Source: Lichenibacterium ramalinae (GTDB lineage: Bacteria; Pseudomonadota; Alphaproteobacteria; Rhizobiales; Beijerinckiaceae). Taken from it: DNA of 64,000 bases. Location: positions 343,702 to 407,701 of the forward strand of contig NZ_QYBC01000002.1 in the NCBI RefSeq assembly GCF_004137085.1. Reading direction: 5' to 3'. Below the pieces are notes generated by a model, which searched no databases, was not told the origin of the DNA, and was given only the letters and a program-made list of their open reading frames with translations. Numbering within the stretch: the stretch's first letter is position 1; the number at the start of each line of letters is the position of its first letter. Shown here in pieces: positions 9,207-17,903 of the stretch. The position numbers and the translations under genes are program-made.

Positions 9207-10091
9207 TCAGGCGAGGTCGCGCATCGTGCCGGCCCGGCCGCCGAAGGCGGCCGCGATGGCGCCGAGCACGAGGGCCAGCACCATGGCGAGGGACGCCTGC
9301 GAGGTCGTCCGCGCCGTGGCATCGGCGATCTCGGTCGCCTTGGCCTTCGCCTGGGCGGCGGCCTGCTGGTACTGCTGGCGATATTGGGCGACCTGGGCCT
9401 TGGCGTCGTCGAGCGGGATGCCGCGCGCCTTGGCGAGGGCTTCGGCCGCCTTGTCGCTCGCCTGCTGCTGCTGGGCGGCATCGCCCGTCAGTGCTGCCCG
9501 CACGGCCGAGGCCGCGGTGTCACGCAGCTGCGCCGGGTCCTGCACGTCCGTGGCGCTCTTGATCTGGCCCTCGATGCCGGCCAGCGGATCCTTGATCTGC
9601 GGCAGCGCGGGGGCGACGGCCTGGGCGGCGGTCTGCACCGTACCGCCGACGAGGTGGCCGGCGCCGCCGACGATGCCCGAGACGGCGCCGAAGGCGCCCG
9701 AGAAGACCGAACCGACAGCCGACGACAGCAGGAACACCACCACCAGCGTGGTGGCGGCCCAGGCGACGAGGCCGTGGTAGCCGTTGGTCATGCGCCCGGG
9801 CTTGCCCGACAGGCGGCCGGCCAGGAAGCCGCCGGCCGCCGACGCGACGATGCCGGACACGATCCACCAGACGGCGGCACCGATCGACAGGCTGGAGGCG
9901 GACGGCGTGCCGCTCGTGGCGGGGTCCACCGTGGCGAGGCCGATGCCGAGGCCGAGGATGGACAGCAGCAGCTGGACGACGAGGCCCGCGACGACGCCGG
10001 CGAAGACGGCGCCCCAGGAGATCCGGTGACGCTCATGCGCCGGAACGGCGAGGGGGGTGGCGATGCCGGCGGACAGGGGAGAGATGGCCAT
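9207..10091 (-). CDS. Glycine/alanine-rich membrane protein of the stress cluster
   Basis: A 294-residue membrane protein. Helices are predicted at about 24-46, 68-90 and 108-130, and a last one lies near 265-285. A long Ala/Gln-rich helical segment between 150 and 260 should be outside the membrane. Similar proteins in related bacteria carry unhelpful names (YrzE- or PhnA-like). It is adjacent to, and on the same strand as, two CsbD-type genes, and ends the cluster. The context suggests envelope stress protection. No enzymatic motif is visible. Confidence 0.7.
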   Translation of the reverse strand: MAISPLSAGIATPLAVPAHERHRISWGAVFAGVVAGLVVQLLLSILGLGIGLATVDPATSGTPSASSLSIGAAVWWIVSGIVASAAGGFLAGRLSGKPGRMTNGYHGLVAWAATTLVVVFLLSSAVGSVFSGAFGAVSGIVGGAGHLVGGTVQTAAQAVAPALPQIKDPLAGIEGQIKSATDVQDPAQLRDTAASAVRAALTGDAAQQQQASDKAAEALAKARGIPLDDAKAQVAQYRQQYQQAAAQAKAKATEIADATARTTSQASLAMVLALVLGAIAAAFGGRAGTMRDLA

Positions 10092-10094
10092 GGT

Positions 10095-10460
10095 TCAACG
10101 ACGCACGCTGTTGGAGAGGAGCCCGAGGGCGTAGCCGGCCACGCCCACGACGACGAGGGCGGCCAGGGGGGAGCGCTCGAGGCGCCGACGGAGGGGCGCG
10201 GCGCCGCGCCGGAGATCGCGACGCACGTCGTCGTAGGCGTCTGTCGTGCGGTCCGCGACCCTGCCGGCGAGGTTGCGCGCCGCGTCGGCAGCGTCCTCGA
10301 TGCCGTCCTGGGCGCGGCCGTAGAGGTTCTGGCCCTTGCCGGCGACCTCGTGGGCGACGCCGGCCCCGCGCCGTCCGGCATCGCCGGTCACCATGCCGAA
10401 GGTCTGCTCGACCTGGCCGGCCGCGTCACGCAACGCGCCTTCCATTCTGTTTCGATTCAT
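10095..10460 (-). CDS. CsbD-like stress protein with a C-terminal membrane anchor
   Basis: This 121-residue protein starts MNRNRMEGALRDAAGQVEQ, a CsbD-type N-terminus. The segment is followed by repeated amphipathic helices (GQNLYGRAQDGIEDAADAARN). A single membrane helix near the end (PLAALVVVGVAGYALGLL) recalls ElaB/YqjD ribosome-tethering proteins. The ATG at 10458-10460 has an AGAGGAAG ribosome site upstream. It ends 3 bp before the downstream membrane-protein gene. CsbD proteins are commonly induced by general stress. No EcfG-type promoter was recognised. Confidence 0.8.
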   Translation of the reverse strand: MNRNRMEGALRDAAGQVEQTFGMVTGDAGRRGAGVAHEVAGKGQNLYGRAQDGIEDAADAARNLAGRVADRTTDAYDDVRRDLRRGAAPLRRRLERSPLAALVVVGVAGYALGLLSNSVRR

Positions 10461-10621
10461 CGCTTCCTCTTGAGAGACGCGGCCGCGCACCCGTTGCGCG
10501 GCCCTGGAGCAGGTCGCGGCCGGGTCGAACACCCGGCCGTCGGGCCGTGCCCTTCAAAATATCGGTCGGGGCCGCACGAGGCGGCGGTCACTCGGGCACG
10601 GTGGTCGCCCGGTGGCGGCCG

Positions 10622-10804
10622 TCACTTGGTGACGGCGTCCTTCACGGCGTCCTTGGCTTCGCCGACGGCGCCCTTGGCCTTGCCCGCCACCTTGTCGGCC
10701 GTGCCCTCGGCTTCCAGCCGGTCGTTGCCCGTCACCTTGCCGATGGCCTCCTTCACGGTGCCCTTGGCCTGGTCGAGCGCGCCTTCGATGCGGTTCTTGT
10801 CCAT
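10622..10804 (-). CDS. CsbD family stress-response protein
   Basis: A 60-residue, highly charged protein with the full CsbD pattern: MDKNRIEGALDQAKGTVKEA at the start, GKVTGNDRLEAEGTADKVAG in the middle, and Lys/Asp/Ala repeats to the end. It is soluble. Its biochemical role is unknown across the family, although expression under general stress is typical. It is probably co-expressed with the second CsbD-like gene 161 bp downstream. Confidence 0.92.
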   Translation of the reverse strand: MDKNRIEGALDQAKGTVKEAIGKVTGNDRLEAEGTADKVAGKAKGAVGEAKDAVKDAVTK

Positions 10805-10906
10805 GGTGTCGGTCTCCCAAATCGCCCGCCAGCGCGGGCTTGACTGGAAGATGGGACGGGGTACCGCGACAGCAATGGTACGGGTGCATCAATCTTCTAG
10901 TATGGA

Positions 10907-12385
10907 TTAACCGTCTGTCGCGTCGATGCGCGAGGCTCCGGACGGGAACCCGCGCTCGCGACCCCAGATGACGACCTCGCTGCGCCGGTGCAGGTCGAGC
11001 TTGCGGTACAGGGAGGCGACGTGGTTGCGGACCGTGTTGGCCGACAGGCACAGGCGCTGCGAGATGCCGGCGTCGGTCAGGCCCTCGCACATCAGGTCGA
11101 GGATCTGGCGCTCGCGGGCCGAGAAGTTCGGGCTCCGGTCCACCGCGGTGCGCCCGGGACGCCGCAGGGCGGCCAGCCGCTCGATCACGCCGCGGCTGAA
11201 CCAGGACGTGTCCGCCATCACGGCCTCGATGGCCGCCATGAGGTCGCGTTCGCCGCGCTTGCGCTCCGTGATGTCGAGCAGCACCGACAGGATGCAGGCC
11301 TCGTCGTTGATGGTGACGCGCTCGGCCGAGATCAGGCAGTCGAGCTCGCCGCGGTCCTGGCGGAACAGGCCGGCCTCGAAGTTCCGCACGTGCCCGGTCT
11401 CGGCCAGGGTGGCGAGGAAGGCCTGCTGGCGCTCGGGTTTGACCCACATGGCGAGGTCGCCGGCCGAGCGTCCCAGCGCCTCGGCCTCGGCGAAGCCGAA
11501 CTCCGCCGTGAAGGCCTCGTTGATGGCCAGCATGGACAGGTCGGCGGACTTCACCAGCACGGTGGGGACGGGAGACAGGCGGAACGCCTTGGCGAAGCGT
11601 TCCTCGCTGTGCTGCAGCGCCGTCTCGGCCTTCCGGCGCAGCTCGAGGTCGGCGAAGGTGAAGAGCATGCAGGGCTCTTCGTTCATGTCGATCGGCTGGC
11701 CCGCCACGATGACGAATTTGGTGCTGCCGTCCGGCAGCGGCAGGCAGGCCTCCATCTGCGGCACGGTCCGGCCCTCGCTCAGCCGCTCGATGGCGGTCGC
11801 CCGCTTCTTGGCCTCGTGGAACAGGTCGATCTCGTAGGTGGTGCGCCCCAGCACGTCCTCGCGCGCATAGCCGGTCATGTCGACGAAGCCCTGGTTCACC
11901 TTGACGAAGCGCAGGTCCGACAGGCGGCAGATGACGGCGGGGGCCGGGTTGGCCGCGAAGGTCTTCTCGAAACGCTCCTCCGCGGCGAAGCGCTCGGTGG
12001 CGTCCGTGATGACGAGGACGAGGCAATCGGGCCGGCCCTGGCGGTCCTTCAGCACGAGGCTGCGGATGCGATGCACCCAGTGCACGTCGGGGGTCCGCGC
12101 CGGCGCCACGTCCACCACGACGTCGTCGAAGACTTCCCCGGCCATCACCCGCTCGATGGGGTAGAGCCCGTCCGCCAACGGGTGGTTGTTGCGGTAGCGC
12201 AGGGCGAAGCGCGCGCGATAGTCCGACACGTCGCCGCCGAGCCCGTCGACGGTCTCCACCCCGTGCATGGCGAGGGCCGCGTCGTTGGCCCAGGCGATGC
12301 GCTGGTCGGGCTCGATGAGGATCACGCCTTCCGTCAGCCCGGCGATGATCGTGGTCAGTTGCGAACGGTCCACGGTATCGGTCAC
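10907..12385 (-). CDS. Multi-PAS LuxR-type transcriptional regulator
   Basis: About 492 residues with three PAS domains, at roughly 10-130, 135-255 and 260-375, each ending in an LxxITDATER-like or LLDITERKR-like segment. A C-terminal LuxR helix-turn-helix follows at about 415-480 (FSARERQILDLMCEGLTDAGISQ, then LSANTVRNHVASLYRKL). No kinase or membrane part is seen, so it is a one-component sensor-regulator. I chose GTG at 12383-12385 because GGAGGGG lies 3 bases upstream of it (GGAGG ends 5 bases upstream). ATG at 12397 and 12436 are alternatives. It is divergent from the helicase gene and next to the CsbD cluster, which it could control (inference). Confidence 0.85.
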   Translation of the reverse strand: MTDTVDRSQLTTIIAGLTEGVILIEPDQRIAWANDAALAMHGVETVDGLGGDVSDYRARFALRYRNNHPLADGLYPIERVMAGEVFDDVVVDVAPARTPDVHWVHRIRSLVLKDRQGRPDCLVLVITDATERFAAEERFEKTFAANPAPAVICRLSDLRFVKVNQGFVDMTGYAREDVLGRTTYEIDLFHEAKKRATAIERLSEGRTVPQMEACLPLPDGSTKFVIVAGQPIDMNEEPCMLFTFADLELRRKAETALQHSEERFAKAFRLSPVPTVLVKSADLSMLAINEAFTAEFGFAEAEALGRSAGDLAMWVKPERQQAFLATLAETGHVRNFEAGLFRQDRGELDCLISAERVTINDEACILSVLLDITERKRGERDLMAAIEAVMADTSWFSRGVIERLAALRRPGRTAVDRSPNFSARERQILDLMCEGLTDAGISQRLCLSANTVRNHVASLYRKLDLHRRSEVVIWGRERGFPSGASRIDATDG

Positions 12386-12492
12386 TGGCCCCTCCATGCC
12401 CCCCCGGGACAAGTCGCGGGAGGGCGTCGGGTTCACGGCCGGGCGGCGGCGGCGCGTGGACAGGCCCGGGCTTCCCGGGCTAGACCCGCCCG

Positions 12493-14112
12493 ATGCTGGA
12501 GCTTCGGGACTATCAGCGGCGCAGCCTCGACGCCCTGCAGGCGTCGTGGGACCGCGACGGCGGCGATGGGTTGGTGGTGCTGCCGACGGGAGCCGGCAAG
12601 GCGCTCGTCATTGCCGCGCTGGTCGCCGAAACGCTGGCGCGCCGGCCCGAAGCCCGCATCGCCGTCGTCACCCACAGCCGCGAACTCATCGCCCAGAACC
12701 ACGCCGAGCTGACCCGCTTCTGGCCCGAAGCCCCGGCCGGCATCTACTCGGCCGGCCTCGCCCGGCGCGAAGCCGACGCGCAGGTGCTGGTCTGCGGCGT
12801 GCAGTCGGTGTGGAACAAGCTCGACGCCATCGGCCCGCGCGACCTCGTCGTGGTCGACGAGGCGCATCTCATCCCGCGGGCCGCCGACACGCGCTACGGC
12901 CGGCTCCTCGCGGGCCTGCGGGCGTCGCGGCCGGACATGCGCGTCGCCGGGTTCACGGCCACGCCCTACAGGCTCGACAGCGGCCGGCTCGACGAGGGGC
13001 CGGGCCGGCTGTTCTCCGGCATCGTCTACGAGGCCAATGTCGGAGACCTCATCCACCACGGCTACCTGTCGCCGCTCGTGTGCAAGGCGACCCTGACGGC
13101 GCTCGACGTGGCCGACGTGCCGCGGCGGGGCGGCGACTACGTGCCGGGCCTGCTCGAGGCCGCCGTCAACACCGCGGCCATCACCGAGGCGGCCGTCGCC
13201 GAGATGGTGGCCTACGGCGCCGAGCGGCGGGCCTGGCTCGCCTTCTGCGCCGGCGTCGCCCATGCCGCGGCGGTGCGCGACGCCGTGCGGGACCACGGCA
13301 TCTCCTGCGAGACCGTGACGGGCGAGACCGACCGGCGCGAGCGCGGGCGGATCGTCGCGGCGTTCCGCGCCGGGCGGATCCGCTGCCTCACCTCGGTGGG
13401 CGTGCTGGCGACCGGCTTCAACGTGCCCGAGGTCGACCTCATCGCCCTGCTGCGCCCGACGCAGAGCACCGGCCTTTACGTGCAGCAGGTCGGCCGCGCG
13501 CTGCGCCGCGCGCCGGGCAAGCGCGACGCGCTGGTGCTCGACTATGCGGGCCTCGTGCGGATGCATGGCCCCGTCGACATCGTCACGGCCCGCACGGCGG
13601 CGGCGGTGCGGGGCCGGGAGGACGAGGTCCGGGCCAAGCCCTGCCCCGGATGCGGCGCCCTCATCGCCCTCAACGCCTCGACATGCGAAGCCTGCTGGGT
13701 CGAGCCCGAGACGGGGGACGAGCCGCCCCACGAGGCCGAGGCCGAGGACGCGCTGCCGATCCTGTCCGACCAGCTCGCCCCCGAACTGCGCCCGGTGTGG
13801 CATCCGGTGCCGGACTGGCGCTTCGAGCCCGCGCGGCCGGGCCTCGACATCGTCTTCGCCTGCCCCGACGGCGCGGTCCGCGTCCGGCTGCACCCGGAGG
13901 AGCGCGGCTACCTGCGCCAGAAGGCCGTGCAATGGTGGCGCGGGCTCGGCGGGGGCGCCGATGCCCCGATGACGGTGGCCGAGGTGCTGGAGCGCCGGGA
14001 CGAGCTGACCCGGCCGAGCGCCGTGCGGGTGCAGCGCTCGCGCTCGGCCGAGCAGGTCGAGTGCCGCCTGCCGGACGGGCGCAGCTTCACGGACGTGCGG
14101 CGGGCGGGGTGA
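12493..14112 (+). CDS. SF2 DEAD/DEAH-type helicase with a zinc ribbon
   Basis: 539 residues. The helicase core carries motif I LPTGAGK at 30-36, motif II DEAH at 122-125, FTATPYR at 154-160, and a C-terminal helicase domain ending in QQVGRALRRAPGKRDA. The motif I lysine is followed by Ala instead of the usual Thr/Ser. A Cys4 pair (CPGCG and CEACW, about 389-407) looks like a zinc ribbon. The last 110 residues are unassigned. It resembles the standalone DEAD/DEAH helicases of the RecQ/UvrB-like SF2 group found in phages and bacteria. The ATG gives the RDYQRRSLDAL Q-motif start. The substrate is unknown. Confidence 0.88.
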   Translation: MLELRDYQRRSLDALQASWDRDGGDGLVVLPTGAGKALVIAALVAETLARRPEARIAVVTHSRELIAQNHAELTRFWPEAPAGIYSAGLARREADAQVLVCGVQSVWNKLDAIGPRDLVVVDEAHLIPRAADTRYGRLLAGLRASRPDMRVAGFTATPYRLDSGRLDEGPGRLFSGIVYEANVGDLIHHGYLSPLVCKATLTALDVADVPRRGGDYVPGLLEAAVNTAAITEAAVAEMVAYGAERRAWLAFCAGVAHAAAVRDAVRDHGISCETVTGETDRRERGRIVAAFRAGRIRCLTSVGVLATGFNVPEVDLIALLRPTQSTGLYVQQVGRALRRAPGKRDALVLDYAGLVRMHGPVDIVTARTAAAVRGREDEVRAKPCPGCGALIALNASTCEACWVEPETGDEPPHEAEAEDALPILSDQLAPELRPVWHPVPDWRFEPARPGLDIVFACPDGAVRVRLHPEERGYLRQKAVQWWRGLGGGADAPMTVAEVLERRDELTRPSAVRVQRSRSAEQVECRLPDGRSFTDVRRAG

Positions 14113-14124
14113 AGGCGCGGCCGG

Positions 14125-14334
14125 TCACGGGCGGCGCTGCGGCGCCTTCAGGCAGGTGCCGGCATAGCTGCGCTCGCCGCTCGCCACCCAGGCGCCCCCG
14201 GCGTCGTGGCAGCGGTCGACGGCGGCCTCGTGGCTGAGGCTCGCCTCGTGGAACACGTAGGCCATCGTGCCGCCGACCAGCGCCACGATGGCCGCCAGAG
14301 CCCCGAACAGGATCCCCCTCACCTCGCCCTTCAC
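14125..14334 (-). CDS. Small membrane-anchored hypothetical protein
   Basis: 69 residues from a GTG at 14332-14334. An N-terminal hydrophobic helix (ILFGALAAIVALVGGTMAYV) is followed by a short exported part with two cysteines (VDRCHDAGGAWV and GTCLKA), which could form a disulfide. I do not recognise a family. It converges on the helicase gene with a 12-bp gap. The hydrophobic start plus Cys-x(n)-Cys tail look like a genuine small envelope protein rather than a shadow frame. Confidence 0.5.
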   Translation of the reverse strand: MKGEVRGILFGALAAIVALVGGTMAYVFHEASLSHEAAVDRCHDAGGAWVASGERSYAGTCLKAPQRRP

Positions 14335-14489
14335 CGCCCGCTCCCCGCCTGCCCCGCCTGCCCGACCCTATACGGCCGGGGGCCGGGCGGCACGGTGGCG
14401 CGGGCGCGGCGCTTTCCCACGCCGGCCCGCTTCTTGTATCCTGGGCGGTGTCGGGCCGCGCCCGCCCACGACCCATCGGAGCACCGGGC

Positions 14490-15338
14490 ATGACGCTTCT
14501 GAGCAGCACCTACGGCAAGGGCCGCGTCCGCGTGATGCGGGTGGCGGGCGAGGGCGAGGGCGAGGGTGCTTGGCGCGAGGTGCGCGAACTCGACGTCCGC
14601 GCCATGCTGACGGGCGACATCGACCGCGCCTTCACGCGGGCCGACAATTCCACGACGGTGTCGACCGACACGATCAAGAACGTCGTCAACGTCGTGGCGC
14701 GCGAGAACCTCGACGCCGGCGCGGAAAGGTTCTGCCGCGCCGTCGCCGAGCGCCTGCTCGCCAGCTACGCCGGCATGGCCACCGCCACGGTTTCGGCCCG
14801 CGAAACGCGCTGGAACCGCCTCGCCGTCGACGGCAAGCCCCACCCCCACGCCTTCACGCGCGACGGCAACGGCTTCGGCACCGCCGAAGTCGTGATGGAC
14901 CGCTCGGGCGGCCGCGTGTCCTCGGGCGTGTCGGACTTCACCTTCCTCAAGGCGACGGAATCGGGCTGGGCCGGCTACGTCAAGGACCCCTACACCACCA
15001 TCCCGGAGACCCACGACCGCATCGCCGCCACCGCCATGGAGGCCACCTGGCGCTGGGAGCGCGACCCGGCCGACTTCGCCGCCGCCAACGCCCGGGTGCT
15101 CGACACGATGCTGGCGGTCTTCGCCGAAACCTATTCCCACAGCGTGCAGGACAGCCTCTACCGCATGGCGAAGGCGGCGCTCGACGCCGTGCCCGAACTC
15201 GACACCGTCAGCCTCGCCTGCCCCAACAAGCACTACCTGCCGGTCAACCTCGCGCCTTTCGGGCTCAGCGCCGACAACCGCGTCTTCACGGCGACCGACG
15301 AGCCGCACGGGCAGATCGAATGCACGGTCGGGCGGTGA
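14490..15338 (+). CDS. Urate oxidase (cofactor-independent uricase)
   Basis: 282 residues. Oxidises urate to 5-hydroxyisourate. Family signatures are present: STYGKGRVRVMRV with the catalytic lysine near residue 10, DNSTTVSTDTIKNVVNVVA with the catalytic threonine, and FLKATESGWAGYVKDPYTT. Length is typical for the tunnelling-fold uricases. The ATG at 14490 follows a GGAGC ribosome site. The downstream enzymes (5-hydroxyisourate hydrolase, OHCU decarboxylase) are not in this window, so the gene is isolated from the rest of purine catabolism here. Confidence 0.93.
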   Translation: MTLLSSTYGKGRVRVMRVAGEGEGEGAWREVRELDVRAMLTGDIDRAFTRADNSTTVSTDTIKNVVNVVARENLDAGAERFCRAVAERLLASYAGMATATVSARETRWNRLAVDGKPHPHAFTRDGNGFGTAEVVMDRSGGRVSSGVSDFTFLKATESGWAGYVKDPYTTIPETHDRIAATAMEATWRWERDPADFAAANARVLDTMLAVFAETYSHSVQDSLYRMAKAALDAVPELDTVSLACPNKHYLPVNLAPFGLSADNRVFTATDEPHGQIECTVGR

Positions 15339-15517
15339 CGGCGGCGCCCCGCCGACGAAGGCCCGCCGCGCACCGGCCCCGATCCGGGCGAGCCGGCACG
15401 CTCGCGGGACGGGGAGTCGGGACGCGGCACTGAACCCGAGGCCGGCGGGCGCGTTGATGCTGCGGCGCGAATGCTGCAGTGCAGCATGACCGTGGGGCCG
15501 TTCCGGCCGGAGGGACC

Positions 15518-16633
15518 ATGGACCAGAACACCCCCCACCCCGAGGCCCACAACGTCGCGACCGCGGTCCCGTCGCGGCCCGTCGCCGACCGCTCCCGGCG
15601 CCCCTCGCCCCCTGCCCTGGCCGGGCCGCGGGCCGAGAAGACGGTGTCGCTGGCTCTGCAGGGTGGCGGCTCCCACGGCGCCTTCACCTGGGGCGTGCTC
15701 GACGCCCTCATCGCGGACGGGCGCCTCGCCTTCGAGGCCGTGACGGGGGCCAGCGCCGGGGCCATGAACGCCGTCGTGATGGTCGACGGCTGGGTGGCGG
15801 GCGGGCCGGACGGTGCCCGCGCCGCGCTCGAAGGCTTCTGGCGCCGCGCCAGCCTCGACGGCGCCTTGCGCCCCGTGCAGCGCCGCTTCGTCGACGGCTG
15901 GATCGAACTCCTGTCGCGCAACCCGGTCCTGGACTTCTGGTCCAAGGCGCTGTCGCCCAGCCCCTATGCGGTGAACCCGCTGAACGTGAACCCCCTGCGG
16001 GCGGCTTTGGCGGCATCGGTGGACTTCGAGCGCCTGCGCGCCGCCGACACGGCCGGCCTGTTCGTGTCCGCCACCAACGTGTGGACCGGCAAGCTCACGG
16101 TCTTCGAGCGCACCGACCTTTCGCTCGACCACCTCATGGCTTCGGCCTGCATCCCCACCGTGTTCAAGGCCGTCGAGATCGACGGCGTGCCCTACTGGGA
16201 CGGCGGCTATCTCGGCAACCCGGCGCTCTACCCGCTGCACAAGGGCGCCCGCACGCGCGACATCCTGCTGGTGCAGATCAACCCGGTCGAGCGGCGCGAA
16301 ACGCCGCGCTCCAGCGACGCCATCCACGATCGGCTGAACGAGATCAGCTTCAACGCCAACCTGATGCGGGAGCTGCGCTCGATCGACTTCGTCGACGGGC
16401 TCATCGCCGAGGGGCAGCTCAGCCGCAACACCTTCGATCCCGTGCTGGTGCACCGCATCGACGGCACCGCCGCCCTCGACGGCCATGCCGCCTCGACCCG
16501 CCTCGACGCGCGCTGGCGCGTCATGCTGGAGCTTCGGGACGAGGGCCGCCGGGCCGCCGAGGCCTGGCTCGTCGAGCATTACCCGGGCGTCGGCCAGCAC
16601 GGGACGCTGGACCTCAAGGCGGCCTACCAGTGA
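15518..16633 (+). CDS. Patatin-like phospholipase
   Basis: 371 residues. The patatin serine-hydrolase dyad is visible: oxyanion loop LQGGGSHGAFTWG near 48-59, nucleophile Ser79 in GASAG, and Asp at about 228 in the DGG motif (YWDGGYLGN). An N-terminal 40 residues rich in Pro/Ala/Arg precede the domain without a clear signal peptide. Family members hydrolyse acyl esters of phospholipids. The specific lipid is unknown. The ATG at 15518 was chosen over one 39 bp upstream because it gives a conventional N-terminus. It converges on zapE. Confidence 0.88.
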   Translation: MDQNTPHPEAHNVATAVPSRPVADRSRRPSPPALAGPRAEKTVSLALQGGGSHGAFTWGVLDALIADGRLAFEAVTGASAGAMNAVVMVDGWVAGGPDGARAALEGFWRRASLDGALRPVQRRFVDGWIELLSRNPVLDFWSKALSPSPYAVNPLNVNPLRAALAASVDFERLRAADTAGLFVSATNVWTGKLTVFERTDLSLDHLMASACIPTVFKAVEIDGVPYWDGGYLGNPALYPLHKGARTRDILLVQINPVERRETPRSSDAIHDRLNEISFNANLMRELRSIDFVDGLIAEGQLSRNTFDPVLVHRIDGTAALDGHAASTRLDARWRVMLELRDEGRRAAEAWLVEHYPGVGQHGTLDLKAAYQ

Positions 16634-16655
16634 TCCGGGCCGCGCCGGCCTGGCC

Positions 16656-17825
16656 TCACGTCTCGGCGATGCCGCCCGTATCGGCCGACGGACGGCCGTG
16701 GCCGTGCGGCAGCGCCAGATATTGCTCCGAGCGCATCTCGACGAGGCGCGACACGGTGCGGCGGAACTCGAAGATCTCGCGGCCTTCCGGCGCCTCGTAG
16801 AGGGCGTCGGGCTCGGCTTCGGCGGAGGCGATGAGCTTCACCTGCTCGTCGTAGAGCGTGTCGACGAGGTTGATGAAGCGCTTCACGACGTTGCGTTCGT
16901 CGGCCCGCATCACCCGGATGCCGTCGACCAGCACCGTGCCGTAGTGGCGCGCCAGGGCGAGGAAGTCGACCGAGCCGAGCGGCGCCTCGCACAGGTCGGC
17001 GAAGGCAAAGCGGGCGACGTCGCCCACCGCCTCGGGCACCAGGATCTCGCGCCCGAGCAGCGGCAGCCGCTGGGGCGCCCCCCGCGGCACGCCGGTGAGG
17101 CTGAGGAAGGCGCGGTCGAGCGCCGCGCGGGCGGCCGCGTCGGCGGGGGCGAACCATGTCGCCGCCTCGGTCAGCTTGGCGTAGCGGAAATCCTGGGCGG
17201 CCTCGAGCCGCACGGTCTCCATCCGGCGCTGCAGCAGCGCGATGAAGGGCAGGAACAGCGTGCGGTTGAGGCCGTCGCGGTACAGGTTCTCGGGCTCGAC
17301 GTTCGAGGTCGCCACCACGACGACGCGGTCGGCGAAGAGCGCCGTGAACAGGCGGCCGAGGATCATAGCGTCGGCGATGTCGGTCACGGCGAATTCGTCG
17401 AAGCACAGGAGCCGGGCTTCGGCGGCGATGGCCTCGGCGACGGGCGGGATCGGGTCGTCGCCCTTCACGGCGCCGCGCTTGCGGAGCTCCCGCCAGACGT
17501 GGATGCGGGCGTGGACGTCGGCCATGAAGGCGTGGAAATGCACGCGCCGCTTGGGCTCGGCGGCGGCGGCCTCGTAGAACAGGTCCATCAGCATGGTCTT
17601 GCCGCGCCCGACGTCGCCGACGACGTAGAGGCCGCGCGGCGGCTCCTCCGGCTTGGCGCCGAACAGGCGGCCGAACAGCGAGGGCCGGTCGGCGCCACCG
17701 GCCGCCAGGGACGCCGCGAGGGCATCGAGCCTGCCCGCCACCGCTTCCTGGGCGGCATCGGGCTGCAGCTCGCCCCGCGCCACGCGGGCGCGGTAGCGGT
17801 CGAGAACGCTGGTCACGCTGAACAC
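16656..17825 (-). CDS. zapE: Cell division ATPase ZapE (AFG1-like)
   Basis: 389 residues of the AFG1/ZapE AAA-type ATPase family. Walker A is GDVGRGKT at 70-77, Walker B is LLCFDEFAVTDIADA, and the region FLPFIALLQRRMETVRL is characteristic. In E. coli ZapE acts on the FtsZ ring under stress, and in mitochondria AFG1 is linked to respiratory-chain quality control. In alphaproteobacteria this gene often lies near malate dehydrogenase, but here its neighbours are a patatin and a c-di-GMP-type protein. Length and start are normal. Confidence 0.94.
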   Translation of the reverse strand: MFSVTSVLDRYRARVARGELQPDAAQEAVAGRLDALAASLAAGGADRPSLFGRLFGAKPEEPPRGLYVVGDVGRGKTMLMDLFYEAAAAEPKRRVHFHAFMADVHARIHVWRELRKRGAVKGDDPIPPVAEAIAAEARLLCFDEFAVTDIADAMILGRLFTALFADRVVVVATSNVEPENLYRDGLNRTLFLPFIALLQRRMETVRLEAAQDFRYAKLTEAATWFAPADAAARAALDRAFLSLTGVPRGAPQRLPLLGREILVPEAVGDVARFAFADLCEAPLGSVDFLALARHYGTVLVDGIRVMRADERNVVKRFINLVDTLYDEQVKLIASAEAEPDALYEAPEGREIFEFRRTVSRLVEMRSEQYLALPHGHGRPSADTGGIAET

Positions 17826-17903
17826 CTCGGAGGGCGGCCCACCCGTGGCCGCGACGGGTGTCCTTGCGGGCGCCGGCCCCGTGCCGTCAAGGCGCGCCGC
17901 GCG

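Noticed and set aside
10461..10906. General stress (EcfG) promoters for the CsbD genes
   Set aside because: No GGAAC-N16/17-GTT pair was found upstream of either gene.
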